Below, in pieces: positions 1-8,056 of a DNA stretch of 22,500 nt; within the stretch, counting starts at the first letter, position 1; each line of letters opens with the position of its first letter. The DNA comes from Symbiodinium natans. Its lineage: Eukaryota; Sar; Dinophyceae; Suessiales; Symbiodiniaceae. Made by a program: the position numbers and the translations under genes. The stretch spans positions 464,935 through 487,434 of the forward strand of contig CAJNDS010002270.1 in the NCBI GenBank assembly GCA_905221605.1, given 5' to 3'. The notes under the pieces were generated by a model. The model saw nothing but the letters and a program-made list of their open reading frames with translations, was not told the origin of the DNA and made no database searches.

Positions 1-253
1 GCGCCTTGAAGCTTTTGAAGTAGAATAATCAGAGCCCCCGGTTGGCCTGTAAGTATTGTAAATAGGGCTCTATAGCTCCCTCAGCACCATGGTTGGTGTA
101 GTAAGGGGCTTCTCCCCGTAGACAGTGCTGTGGGAAGGGTGTTAAGGCTTGGGTCGGAACCATAACCTGTGTAACCTTTTTGGTGTTGTAGAATTCCTTC
201 AGACGAATCCCAAAGGTCACTAGAATCCCACTGGCCAGTTGATGTTGTAGTCA

Positions 254-306
254 CCCTCAACCCTCAACCCTGAACCCTGAACCCTAAACCCTAAACCCTA
301 AACCCT
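254..306 (-). repeat. CCCTAAA array, degenerate
   Basis: CCCTCAA, CCCTGAA and CCCTAAA units. The rest of 1-1005 is spacer with further degenerate units at 609-686 and 939-984. An open stretch of 97 codons at 315-608 (+) has no recognisable features and looks like chance. Confidence 0.9.
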
Positions 307-716
307 GACCAGACATGGTTTCAGTAGCAAAAAACCGCCCTGGCCGCGCAACAAGCCGAAAAGGGAGGCCGGATGTTTCTTCCCTACACCTTGGGATGTT
401 CCCCCTGATACTAACAGGCCTTAATACCGATTATAGCACCTCCTACTATAATCTCTTTGAAGGACTGTTCGTACAAGGGGGAACATCCAAACCTATACCC
501 CGAACCATAAACCCTCAAGCCCCCAAAGGTTTCGCACTCACAGGGCACCTGAGTTCCGCAGGGCATCTTCAGCCAGCCAAAGAATGTTCGGGGCCATCAC
601 TTTCTTAGTACCCTAAGCCCTAAACCCTAAGCCCTAAACCTTAGCCCCTAAACCCTCAACCCTAGACCCTAGACCCTAAACCCTACAGCATCCTCATATA
701 GACGTAGTTTTAAAGC

Positions 717-736
717 GAGAGAGAGAGAGAGAGAGA
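717..736. repeat. (GA)10 microsatellite
   Basis: Ten GA dinucleotides between two unique stretches. Confidence 0.9.
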
Positions 737-1007
737 GCACGGAACCCACCCTTCAAATAAGGACCCCAAACGGGACCCTAACATACTGAACTACCCTTAA
801 ACCCCGTGTGTACACCTTTGCGTCTGTACACGCACCTATGGATGCGTACCTCGCTTGGAGTCTTGAAAATGGTTGTCGATTGTTTTGGGCATGGCAAAGG
901 GAAGGCGGCATCAGCTTAGGCTACCGGATTCATTGCAAAGCCCTAAGCCCTAAATCCTAAACTTAGGAACCCTAAACCCTAGGATCCAATGAAGGATTGA
1001 GGGAGAG

Positions 1008-1058
1008 GCCGGCTTTGTAGACGTCACTTTACGAAGTCTCAGCTTCGAGTTTGCGCAG
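1008..1058 (+). CDS. Possible short exon (AGFVDVTLRSLSFEFAQ)
   Basis: A GC-balanced island bracketed by degenerate CCCTAAA (939-984) and TTTAGGG (1060-1103). It is open as AGFVDVTLRSLSFEFAQ, a beta-strand-like pattern, between gagag and CAGG|GCTAAG. The splice sites are weak, the stretch is short and other frames are partly open, so it is only a candidate. Confidence 0.18.
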
Positions 1059-1059
1059 G

Positions 1060-1103
1060 GCTAAGGGCTTAGGGTGTAGGATTTAGGGTTTAGGGTTTAG
1101 AGC
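1060..1103 (+). repeat. TTTAGGG array, degenerate
   Basis: Mixed CTTAGGG, GTAGGATTTAGGG and TTTAGGG units between two coding-like islands. A further short array is at 1257-1276. Confidence 0.85.
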
Positions 1104-1149
1104 TTAACTTGGCTTTCATGATTCGTTGGTCAGGCCTTGATGTTTTCAG

Positions 1150-1257
1150 GGGGCATACCAAGTGGGCCATTCACTGTTTGCACGCCGCTGTTTTTCTTGG
1201 AGCAGCCAAAGGTGCGATACATGAAGGAAGAGCAAACTGTTACTTGGGCGTATGCGG
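1150..1257 (+). CDS. Exon candidate upstream (TKWAIHCLHAAVFLGAAKG)
   Basis: Acceptor tgatgttttcag (pyrimidine-rich) and donor ATGCGG|GTTTAGGG at the first base of the next array. 108 nt. Two frames are open: phase 2 in and out (GHTKWAIHCLHAAVFLGAAK, then GAIHEGRANCYLGVC) and phase 1 in and out (GIPSGPFTVCTPLFFLEQPK, then VRYMKEEQTVTWAYA). The first is Ala/Leu-rich and helix-forming, and it keeps the 2/2 phase of the main gene. There is no family match. An earlier donor CCAAAG|GTGCGA (1211) would shorten it. It may belong to the gene at 4487 or to a separate one. Confidence 0.35.
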
Positions 1258-1276
1258 GTTTAGGGTTTAGGGCTTA

Positions 1277-2182
1277 GGACTTCACACTCTGTGCTACCTA
1301 CTGTTCCTTCGGTATCTTCCTAACGAAGGAGCTCCTTCTCCGTATAAAGTAGGCCCTATCAAGACTGTAGGGGAGCGTCGAAGACTCAACTCGAACAAAG
1401 ACAAGCCCCAACCATGTCCAGAGCAGCTTGAACTACGGGGGTTTAGGCTTTTATTTGTGGGCCAGGCCGTGCTTTTGGATTTAGGGTTTAGGGTCTAGGG
1501 TTTAGGGTTTAGGGATTCGCTGCAACTCATACCCCCGAGATTTTAGAGTGGGACCCCGTCATACCACTTTGCTTAGCCCGAAGCAGGGCGTTAATGCACA
1601 TCGCCCCGTGCCCGCGTCGCGCTCTCCGCGGCCACGCATGGCGCCAAAAGCCGTCCAGGGTGGAGCTCCCAGACATCCACCAGGGCCCTCATTTGGGTTT
1701 TACGAAAACCGGGGACCCCCAAGATAAATCCCCAAATAGTAGGATCCCCTTATAGTAGGGACCCCAATAAGATACGCCCAATTTCGGAAACCCCCCATTT
1801 CCAAATGCCTAAACCCGCCAATAAACGAAGACACCCTAAACCCGATAAACCCTTAACCCTATGAACCCTCAATGTCAATTTCCTCTAAGCCCTGATTGTG
1901 TAGGCTTTTGTGTGTAGAGGTTGAGTCAAGCTTGGCTTCTTTTTTAAGGTCCCCAAAGCCCCTCAATGCTTCCTAGGACCCGGAGTAGGCCCTCATTCCT
2001 TGTTTTGTGGGTTGGGGTTCCGTTATAATCCCCTTCAACCAAGAAGGATACCCTTTTATTCCTATTTTACTCCGGGGTCTAGCTTCTGGAGAGCATGAAG
2101 CACCGTCTCAGCAACCATTCTCCCAAAAACGAGCTCCACTTCGGGGTGGTTTGGGGGCTTCGGCTTTAGGATTTAGAGCTTC
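1277..2182. other. Spacer with one family A copy and a short TTTAGGG array
   Basis: TTTAGGG repeats at 1479-1516; a GC-rich stretch 1590-1690 that could hold an exon (one open frame reads GVNAHRPVPASRSPRPRM) but without a convincing donor; family A at 1692; then C-rich degenerate repeats and AT-richer sequence with nothing recognisable. Confidence 0.6.
1692..1797 (+). mobile_element. Family A element, copy 1 (MITE/introner-like, about 100 bp)
   Basis: Shares the order GGGTTTT-CGAAAA-GGGGACCCC, then CCCCAAATAGTA, then TTATA-TAGGGACCCCAATAAG, then CCCAATTTCGGAAACCCCCC with the copies at 14075 and 19741 and, inverted, 3821. The two ends are imperfect inverted repeats (GGGGGGTTTTCGAAAAT against the complement of AATTTCGGAAACCCCCC). 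Confidence 0.75.
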
Positions 2183-2240
2183 TTTAGGGTTTAGGGTTTA
2201 GGGTTTAGGGTTTAGGGTTTAGGGTTTAGGGTTTAGGGGT
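2183..2240 (+). repeat. TTTAGGG array, eight units
   Basis: Nearly pure heptamers ending TTTAGGGG. The following 2241-2940 is spacer with short CCCTAAA-type (2565-2586) and TTTAGGG-type (2783-2830) stretches and a C15 tract, and no supportable gene. Confidence 0.95.
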
Positions 2241-2948
2241 TGAGGGTTTTAGCGACTCTTAGAAGCTTAGTTTTCCCAGCCGCGGAACTCTGTTTCCTAA
2301 ATGAGCTATCAACCCTCCGGTCTTGAGGCTACGGTGAAGACTTTTATGTTGACGACAGCGCCCCGGGGCAAACAGGAACAAACTCAGAAAGAAGGGCCCT
2401 AGAAGGCTTGATGGTTTGAGTTGTTTTCTTTTTTTTTCGGGGGGTTGCGGTTCAGTCGGTATTCTGAAGGTAGTGTTATCTACAGAGGTCCTAGAACCAA
2501 CCTCAAACACTAAACCCAAAACCCTAGAACCAACCCCAAACACAAAACCGAACAGCGCCGACCCTAAACACTAAACCCTAAACCCAGCTGGTGCGAGGAC
2601 AGTGTGTCTGACGCCATAAACTCTCAACAATCGAACACCCAAACTTCTGGTCGCTTTGGGGCTTAGCGCTCAGGGATTCTTACTTCGCCAAGAGTTGAAC
2701 TCTAAACCGAACTTTTCAGGGCTGTAGGAACAATACAGTTTATCAGTTGTATTCCCTGGTCATAGGAGATGGAAGGTTCCGAATTTAGGGTTTAGGGTTT
2801 CAGGGTAAGAGTTCAGGGCTCAGGGTTTAGCCATCGTCGCCCTACACACTCAAGCCAGAGACTCGAAACACTGGACCCCCCCCCCCCCCCACCCGGCACG
2901 CTTGTGGGAGGTTTGGAAACGACCCCAAGCCCCAAAAGCACCCCAAGT

Positions 2949-3106
2949 TGAGGGTTTAGGGTTTAGGGCAAGCCTAAACCCCAAACCCCAAACCCTAAAC
3001 CCTAAACCCTGGGAGAAGCTCCCAGGAGTTCCCAAATGCCCTAAACCCTAAACCCTAAGCCCTAAACCCTAAACCCTAAACCCTAAACCCTAAACCCTAA
3101 ACCCCC
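2949..3106. repeat. Telomere-like inverted pair followed by CCCTAAA array
   Basis: TTTAGGG units (2949-2968) face CCCTAAA/CCCCAAA units (2974-3008) across a few bases, then nine CCCTAAA units (3037-3106) lead to the acceptor of the exon at 3117. Confidence 0.93.
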
Positions 3107-3116
3107 TTTTCTCCAG

Positions 3117-3187
3117 GCCACGTCCTCGACTTGACCGAGGCGAGGGGCCCTTCGGCTGGAAAGGCGCTGTGCGCTGTACCTGAAAGG
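3117..3187 (+). CDS. Exon candidate (HVLDLTEARGPSAGKALCAV)
   Basis: One of the best acceptors in the window, ccccttttctccag|G, directly after nine CCCTAAA units. The donor GAAAGG|GTTTAGGG sits at the start of a TTTAGGG array. 71 nt, phase 1 in, phase 0 out. It reads HVLDLTEARGPSAGKALCAV then PER, with GC-rich third positions. It could precede the island at 4082 (phase 0 in). No domain is recognisable. Confidence 0.35.
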
Positions 3188-3400
3188 GTTTAGGGTTTAT
3201 GGTTTAGGGTTTAGGGTTTGGGGTTTGGGGTTTAGGGTTTAGGGTTTGGGGTTTAGGGTTCAAGGGTTCAGGGTTAGGGTTGGGGGTTTGGGGCTTGGGG
3301 TTTTGGGGTTTTGGGGTTTGGAGGTTTTGGGTTTAGGGTTTAGGGTGTGGGGTTTGGGGTTTTGGGGGTTAGGGTTTGAGGTTTAAGGTTTGGGGATTAG
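3186..3400 (+). repeat. TTTAGGG/TTTGGGG array, long and degenerate
   Basis: Starts at the donor of the island 3117-3187 and decays into TTTGGGG, TTCAGGG and GTTAGGG units. Further TTTAGGG-like sequence to 3720 surrounds unique spacer; 3720-4020 holds an inverted family A copy and nothing else recognised. Confidence 0.92.
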
Positions 3401-3820
3401 GGTATGCTGATGAATATCGGGGTCGGGAGAATTTGCTACAAGTATTCCCTTCTGATCCCTACATATGTATTCCTATTCGAATGATTAAGGCCCTGGAATA
3501 CCTAAAATGGGTTAGGGGGTTGGCTTCAGGGTTTGGGGTTGAGGGCCTGGGGTTTTAGGGAGGGTGCAGAGCTGCAGAGCTAAAGGGCCTTTAGGGCCTT
3601 AGGGCTTTGGGGCCTTAGGGGTTTTGCTGGATCGGGGTTTAGGGGGGATTCGGGTCCCTGCTTGAAGGTTAACAGTACGTGTTTAGGGTTTAGGGTTTAG
3701 GGTTCAGGGTCTAGGGTATATAGGCACCCAAAACAGGTGACCGCTTCCAAAAGATGCGAATCCTTTGTAACCCGCAGCACCAAAGAATCTTGGGAAGCTA
3801 GCCTGTGTGCCTTAACATAT

Positions 3821-3925
3821 GGGGTGTTTTAAGTCATTCGGGGTGCCTTGTTGGGGCCCTTAATGTAGGGGGATCGTACTATTTAGGGGTCTAAAAAAGG
3901 GGACCCTGATTCTCGTAAACCCCCT
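3821..3925 (-). mobile_element. Family A element, copy 2 (inverted)
   Basis: The reverse complement reads GGGGGTTTACGAGAATCAGG, then GACCCCTAAATAGTACGATC, then GGCCCCAACAAGGCACCCCG, the same order as the + strand copies, with about 20-25% divergence by eye. It lies in the predicted intron before 4082. Confidence 0.65.
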
Positions 3926-4022
3926 AATATGCTTCCAGACCCGAAGCCTGCAGCCCGAGCATCAGGGTCCCTCACAGAACCAGGCCCAGGCAGAGCGGTT
4001 CCGCCAAGCTCCGGTGACCATC

Positions 4023-4080
4023 TAGGGTTTAGGGTTTAGGGTTTAGGGTATAGGGTTTAGGGTTTAGGGTTTAGGGATTA
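4023..4080 (+). repeat. TTTAGGG array
   Basis: Eight heptamers, one with TATAGGG, ending at the possible acceptor attag of the island at 4082. Confidence 0.95.
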
Positions 4081-4081
4081 G

Positions 4082-4182
4082 AGCCGCGCGGCCGGCGAGG
4101 AGAAGATGCGGCAGGAGCCCACGCACGTGCTGGTCCAGCTGATGGCCGTGATGGAGAAGAACATGCAAATGAAGACCGACAG
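4082..4182 (+). CDS. Exon candidate, helical (EEKMRQEPTHVLVQLMAVME)
   Basis: GC-rich island bracketed by TTTAGGG upstream (4023-4080) and degenerate CCCTAAA downstream (4272-4325), opposite to most exons. The + frame reads SRAAGEEKMRQEPTHVLVQL, then MAVMEKNMQMKTDR, in phase 0 from attag|AGCCGC, and stays open to TAA at about 4230. A GA-type donor GACAG|GAGTCG would give phase 2 out, matching the exon at 4487. All three minus frames are also fairly open (one is hydrophobic, with CMFFSITAISW), so strand is not certain. A charged helix is predicted on the + strand, with no family signature. Confidence 0.3.
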
Positions 4183-4271
4183 GAGTCGCCAAGACCAAGG
4201 GGCGGAGTCGTCCGCGGCCAGAGCGGCCACATAAGTGTGGAGACCAGCCAAGCCTACACCAGGACCAGGAC

Positions 4272-4486
4272 GATGGCGGTTCAACCCTAAACCCTACACC
4301 ATAAGCCCCAAACCCTGAACCCTAAGAGTGAAGAGTGGAAAGAGGGGTTTGGGGTTTAGGGCTAGGGTTTTGGGGTCTTTGGGTAGGGTTTTAGGTCCAG
4401 GGTTTAGGCTTTAGGGATAGGTGTTTAGGGTTTCGGGGCCCTAAACCCTAAACCCTGAACCCTAAACCCTAAACCTTAAACTTCAG
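4272..4486. repeat. Alternating CCCTAAA - TTTAGGG - CCCTAAA block
   Basis: CCCTAAA-type 4272-4325, degenerate TTTAGGG 4345-4436, CCCTAAA-type 4437-4486, then the acceptor of the exon at 4487. The middle block could pair with either neighbour. Confidence 0.9.
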
Positions 4487-4603
4487 GGTTTACGCCCTGG
4501 CTCCGCTTGCGCTCCAAGGCGTCAAGCTCTACTATGAGGTCCAAGGGCCGCTCCGACGAGAGTATCAAGGTGCCGGGCCCCCCTCTGTTGTGTGGGATGT
4601 AGG
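4487..4603 (+). CDS. Exon candidate: N-terminal strands of alpha/beta hydrolase (VKLYYEVQG)
   Basis: The island follows a CCCTAAA array and the acceptor cttcag, and runs to TAGG|GTTTAGGG, where the next array begins. Phase 2 in and 2 out. It reads VYALAPLALQGVKLYYEVQG and then about 18 more residues ending PPSVVWDVG. GVKLYYEVQGP followed by GPP resembles the first strands of alpha/beta hydrolases (typically a G-x-x-L-x-Y-E-x-x-G pattern before the oxyanion strand). A second frame contains KGRSDES, which superficially resembles the RGxGRS loop, but it hits a stop (TAG) just before the donor, and the loop would be out of order. The GC-rich codons differ from the surrounding arrays. Confidence 0.5.
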
Positions 4604-4668
4604 GTTTAGGGTTTAGGGTTTAGGGTTTGGGGTTTGGGGTTTAGGGTTTAGGCTTTAGGGTTCGCTTC
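4604..4668 (+). repeat. TTTAGGG array at intron 5' end
   Basis: Begins exactly at the predicted donor GTTTAGGG of the exon ending 4603; includes two TTTGGGG units. Confidence 0.93.
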
Positions 4669-4712
4669 TTCGCGAAGGAATGCGCCTCCGTTTCATTAGG
4701 ACGTCACCACAG

Positions 4713-4760
4713 GGACTTGTCCGAGAGTGAGATCCTGAATGACATGAAGCGGGACTTGGG
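4713..4760 (+). CDS. Exon candidate: short linker (DLSESEILNDMKRDLG)
   Basis: 48 nt after the acceptor caccacag, ending TTGGG|GTTGAGG directly before a TTTAGGG array. It enters and leaves in phase 2, so it fits between the exons at 4487 and 5761. The encoded DLSESEILNDMKRDL is a charged, probably helical segment with no family signature. The preceding intron would be only 109 bp, built of TTTAGGG repeats and about 45 bp of unique sequence. The reading frame is also open upstream of the acceptor (RFFAKECASVSLGRHH), so a longer exon starting earlier is possible. Other 48-nt exons occur at 9855 and 11247. Confidence 0.4.
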
Positions 4761-5760
4761 GTTGAGGTTTTAGGGTTTAGGGCTAGGGTTTAGGGCTAGG
4801 GTTTAGGGTGTTTGGGGGCTAGGGGTTTAGGGTGTAGGATTCAGGGTTCCGTGCCCCGGGTCCAGCATCCCCGCAAACTGCAATAAAGTCCGTCTTTCGG
4901 GATTATTTTTAAGGGCCGTTGGGCCCTACTTGGGGTCGTCAATGCTGAAGGTGTGCGGCGTGGGTGGTAGAAGCATCCTAAGAGATGTAGATTTGAAGCT
5001 TTTGGGGTTCGTCATTTAGGGTTCAGGGCTTAGGAACCCTTCTTCTCCCAGACCTCTGGGGCATTTTGGGGGTTCAGGGTTTCGGATCGATTGTCACTTG
5101 TTGTGCGTGCCTGTACGAGAGCATACTGGCCCCAAACTCCAAACCCTCCAACCCCTAAAGCCTGAAACCCGAGCACCTGGCTCTGAATTCTGAATGCTAA
5201 AACCCCCGTGGGTTGCCCCTGATTTGTGGCAATTATGTTGTGGGCTCTTTAAGGGCCGAACTCCTCCATGCTTCTTGACAGCCTGAGCCCTAAACCCTAA
5301 AAACCCTAAAACCCTACCAAAACTCAGCAGCTGAGGGAGCACACTTTACACTTTTTGAAATACTCTAACCCCCTATGGAACTGAAAGTCTACACTTTTGG
5401 GGGGGGCTTATGAACTCAGCAACTAAGCGAAACCCTAAACCCCAAACCCTAAACCCTAAACCCCTAACCCTAAACCCCAAACCCCAAACCCTACACCCCA
5501 AACCCCAAACCCTGAACCCAAGGATGGCCGCCCTTGAATTTAGGTAGCTGGCAAAGGGCCGATCCAGCAATCCAGGGTTTAGGGCTTAGGGCTTAGTTTG
5601 GATACCAGGACATGGTGGTACAGTCAGCCCAAAGCCCTGAACCCGAACCCTAAACCCCTAAACCCCTAAACCCTTAAACCCTTAAACCCTAAACCCTTAA
5701 ACCCCAAAACCCTAAACCCTAAACCCTAAACCTAAACCCTAAACCCCAGCCTCAGCCTAG
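4761..5760. other. Predicted 1000-bp intron: contents
   Basis: TTTAGGG-type repeats 4761-4850; unique spacer 4850-5285 (nothing recognised apart from scattered heptamers); CCCTAAA 5286-5316; family B element 5323-5427; CCCTAAA/CCCCAAA 5430-5520; TTTAGGG 5575-5596; long CCCTAAA 5629-5749; acceptor 5760. Confidence 0.55.
5323..5427 (+). mobile_element. Family B element, copy 1 (about 105 bp)
   Basis: Contains ACTGAAAGTCTACACTTTTG, a G run and CTTATGAACTCAGCAACTAA, shared with 14217 and 17395. The termini CTCAGCAGCTGAG and the complement of CTCAGCAACTAAG are imperfect inverted repeats. Inserted between CCCTAAA arrays in the predicted intron 4761-5760. Confidence 0.7.
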
Positions 5761-5820
5761 AGGTGAGAAGGAGGAAGTGCTGTTCCTCCTCATGGGCTCG
5801 AATCTCGAAGAATGCTGGGA
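5761..5820 (+). CDS. Exon candidate: oxyanion-loop strand of alpha/beta hydrolase (VLFLLMG)
   Basis: 60 nt after the acceptor cagcctag, ending GCTGGGA|GTTCTT with a TTTAGGG array immediately downstream and a long CCCTAAA array immediately upstream. Phase 2 in and out. It reads GEKEEVLFLLMGSNLEECW. A hydrophobic strand ending in G, followed by a loop and a Trp, is the arrangement of strand beta-3 and the oxyanion region in this fold (family form: V-L-x-x-x-G-x-x-x-S-x-x-x-W). The usual HG dipeptide is MG here, which is seen in some subfamilies. An alternative acceptor at gagaag (5770) would give phase 0 and break the phase chain. Confidence 0.5.
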
Positions 5821-5824
5821 GTTC

Positions 5825-5970
5825 TTTTTAGGGTTTAGCGGGTTTGGGGGGTTTAGGGCGTTTAGGGGGTTTAGGGCGTTTAGGGGGTTTAGGGGGTTTA
5901 GGGGGTTTAGGGTTTAGGGCGTTTAGGGGGTTAGGGTTTAGGGGGTTTAGGGTTTAGGGTTTAGGGTGCT
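5825..5970 (+). repeat. TTTAGGG array with 10-bp GGTTTAGGGG variants
   Basis: Mix of TTTAGGG, GTTTAGGGCG and GTTTAGGGGG units opening the intron after the exon at 5761. Confidence 0.9.
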
Positions 5971-6158
5971 TAGGTTCCCTCCCGAACCCAATTAAGCAGC
6001 ACCTTTTCTCATTCTACGGGGACCCTTCCCTTCTAAACATGAAGCCTTTCAGTTTGAAGTGCCTGACCAGTTTCTGGAGCAGTACTTGAAGCACAGGTAG
6101 TTTATCAGTGGGCCCTATGTCCCTGAACTGGGTGTGGATAGGTTGCAACTGCAACTAC

Positions 6159-6332
6159 CATACTTGGAGGACTCGTAAGTACTGATTTAGTAGGCTCATG
6201 AGTGCAGCCGCCGCCCCCCGCCTCCCCCCCCCCCCCCCCGCCCGATACTTTCACCATACTCTGTGCAGCGCTTTGTATGCAGAGTTTGTACATGTGTACC
6301 TACGTACCAAGTCCCTCGATCCTCCAAGTATG
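6159..6332. mobile_element. Possible 174-bp element with inverted ends
   Basis: CATACTTGGAGGACTCG at 6159-6175 and CGATCCTCCAAGTATG at 6317-6332 are inverted repeats (13 bases perfect). A related CCTCCAAGTAT occurs at 13911-13921. The unit contains a C16 tract and lies in the intron 5821-6569. Confidence 0.4.
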
Positions 6333-6406
6333 AACATTTTTATTTGTAAGCAATGAATGTTGAAGAGTGAAATTTGATGGTGCGAAGCGTCCCGTGAGCA
6401 CCCGAA

Positions 6407-6515
6407 GCCCTAAACCCTAAACCCTAAACCCTAAACCCTAGACCCTAAACCCTAAACCCTAAACCCTAAACCCTAAACCCTAAACCCTAGACCCTAGACC
6501 CTAGACCCTAAACCG
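6407..6515 (-). repeat. CCCTAAA array with CCCTAGA units
   Basis: About 15 heptamers, four of them CCCTAGA, near the 3' end of the predicted intron 5821-6569. Confidence 0.96.
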
Positions 6516-6569
6516 CACCGCAGGGAGTGGCCCAAGTAAAGCATCGCGAGATCCTACTATTCTCTTCAG

Positions 6570-6656
6570 AGTATTCAGAGCACCGGAGGATTTTCAAGCA
6601 GGGGTGGATGTGACGCTGGCAGAACAAGCACGAAGCAACTTCCGGAAATTCCAAGA
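6570..6656 (+). CDS. Exon candidate: helical insert (VFRAPEDFQAGVDVTLAEQA)
   Basis: The acceptor is strong: ctattctcttcag. The donor AAGA|GTTTAGGG lies at the first base of the following array. 87 nt, phase 2 in and out. The peptide begins VFRAPEDFQAGVDVTLAEQA and ends SNFRKFQ; it is charged and likely helical. In the joined protein it sits between the VLFLLMG...W segment and the FFKARGF segment, where most alpha/beta hydrolases have fewer residues, so it would be an insertion. A faint likeness to the start of prefoldin subunit 4 (V-x-V-T-x-x-x-Q-x-x-x-N-x-F) was noticed but is too short to rely on. A second frame is open only to a TGA at about 6610. Confidence 0.45.
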
Positions 6657-6900
6657 GTTTAGGGTTTAGAGTTTAGGGTTTAGGGTTTAGGGTTTAGCGT
6701 TTAGGGTAAAGATGTCGGAGCCCTCAGCCCAAACCCGAAGCCCTATTCACGTGGGAAGGGCTGTTGCGTTGGGATCGTTCGGAGGCACATGCTTGTGTTA
6801 CCTGCTCTTCTGCGCCTTCTGCTCCTTTTGCTGTCTCTTTGTGGTGTCTTGTTACCCTAAACCCTAAACCCTAAACCCTAAACCCTAAACCCTAAACCCT
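6656..6900. repeat. TTTAGGG / spacer / CCCTAAA inverted pair
   Basis: TTTAGGG array 6656-6708 and CCCTAAA array 6854-6900 enclose 145 bp. The spacer holds a 51-codon + strand ORF from 6712 (begins MSEPSAQTRSPIHVG, then a Cys/Phe/Leu-rich run), probably chance. Confidence 0.85.
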
Positions 6901-7034
6901 TCTGGTTCTCACCGTGAGACCACGGTCCCCAAAGTAGCCCCCAAATATGGGCCTAGGGGTCTGTGAGAGGGAGCTCCTCAAAAAAAAGGTAGAAAGGTGT
7001 CTCCAGCTCTTATGAACCGCACACCAGGCTGAAT

Positions 7035-7312
7035 CCAAAATCCCAAAACCCTAAACCCTCAACCCTCAACCCCAAACCCCAAACCCCAAACCCCAAACCC
7101 CAAACCCTAAACCCACCCAACCTGAACCCAGGACGGCCGACCTTCGAAAAACCACCGACCAGCAGTATGTCAATGCATCCATCGGCTTCTTTAAGGCCAG
7201 GGGCTTCGATATGCAGGGTTTGGGGATGATGTTGGGTTTAGGGTTTAGGGTTTGGGGTTTAGGGTTTAGGGTTTAGGGCTACAGGGCTACAGGGTTTAGG
7301 GTTTAGGATTCA
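7035..7312. repeat. CCCTAAA/CCCCAAA and TTTAGGG arrays bracketing the exon at 7132
   Basis: C-rich array 7043-7114, then the exon, then TTTAGGG/TTTGGGG 7225-7312. A clear example of the C-rich before, G-rich after arrangement. Confidence 0.93.
7132..7217 (+). CDS. Exon candidate: helix A / strand 4 of alpha/beta hydrolase (GFFKARGF)
   Basis: Acceptor aacccag|G after a CCCTAAA/CCCCAAA array; donor CAGG|GTTTGG leading into TTTAGGG repeats. 86 nt, phase 2 in, phase 1 out. It reads TADLRKTTDQQYVNASIGFF and then KARGFDMQ. In this fold the helix after the conserved Trp ends with F-F-x-x-x-G-[FY] leading into strand beta-4, which matches GFFKARGFDM. The upstream end (ACCCAGGACGGCCG, 7126-7139) resembles the CCCAAGGATGGCCGCCC at 5518-5534, suggesting that part of this intron end is a repeated sequence. 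Confidence 0.5.
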
Positions 7313-8056
7313 ATGACCAAAATCACACTCTGCCTAGGCGCAGGCTGTGTATCGTAGCAATTGCCTGCTGTAGACCCTTCGCCCTGAAGGCCTTGGGGGT
7401 AGGGGGGTAGCATTCGTCAGCTGAACGCCATGGTATGCACCCAAGACCGCCCACACACCACTCAGAACGAAGAAATCTAACCCAAGCCATCCGAAGTCAC
7501 CCACCTCCACATATGATTCTCTGCTAGGGGCCTGTAGCTTACACTGAGCTCTTGAACCCCAGTGTGCCCAAGCCCCATGCACCCTGAAAAACACTCCAAA
7601 CTCCAAGAGCGCACGCTTGGAGTCGCCTTTAGGGTCTGTCAGAGGTTCTGGCCTACGATCACCGGAACACGGGGAGGTCGACAATCAAGGACGATCACAG
7701 AGGGGTCTTCAGGGTTTTGGGTTTTGAGTTGTTGATCACCGGTGTGGCCCTTTTATGGCAGGCTACGCTGAGTGTGTCCCCCAAAAGCGGGCCCATCGTC
7801 TGATCAACGCCCAAGTAGGGTCCAGGGTTCAGGGTTTAGGGCGTGGTGGTACAGGGGTCTCCTTGCGGATGGCAGCGCCGCTCCTGCAGAACCTCGTCCT
7901 CCTCCACGGGCGAAAGGGAATTAGAGAGCACAAGCCAAAAAGAGAGCAAGTTCTATGGTTGCAGAAGTCTGAGATGCCTCCCAATTGCCGCTCATGTTGG
8001 GAGCACAAGGGTGCAGTGGAAGCCTTCACTGCTGCGTGCAAGGCCCAAGACAGGCC
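7313..8056. other. Unique spacer in predicted intron
   Basis: No telomeric arrays for about 740 bp. Open frames exist on both strands (101 codons + from 7755; 116 codons - at 7334-7684), overlapping each other, with no motif. The + frame end (CRSCWEHKGAVEAFTAACKA) looks faintly protein-like. Confidence 0.4.

Noticed and set aside
4487-4603. Frame with KGRSDESIK as the RGxGRS loop of the hydrolase
   Set aside because: It meets a TAG before the donor and would be out of order relative to the strand at 5761 and helix at 7132.
5373-5570. ORFs with [13 protein letters not shown]-type peptides (also at 2850, 3376 and 11663)
   Set aside because: Direct translation of degenerate telomeric heptamers.
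6125-6180. Exon ending at a strong GTAAGT donor (6175)
   Set aside because: The only nearby acceptor would leave a 12-bp intron after the preceding open stretch, and the donor lies in an inverted terminal repeat.
6570-6656. Prefoldin subunit 4 N-terminus
   Set aside because: The resemblance covers about 12 positions and the exon fits the hydrolase phase chain.
6712-6867. 51-codon ORF with a hydrophobic Cys/Phe-rich end
   Set aside because: Stop lies inside a telomeric array and the stretch is an intron spacer; the - strand also offers an exon-like reading (acceptor gagacag, donor AGCAG|GTAACA), so neither is convincing.
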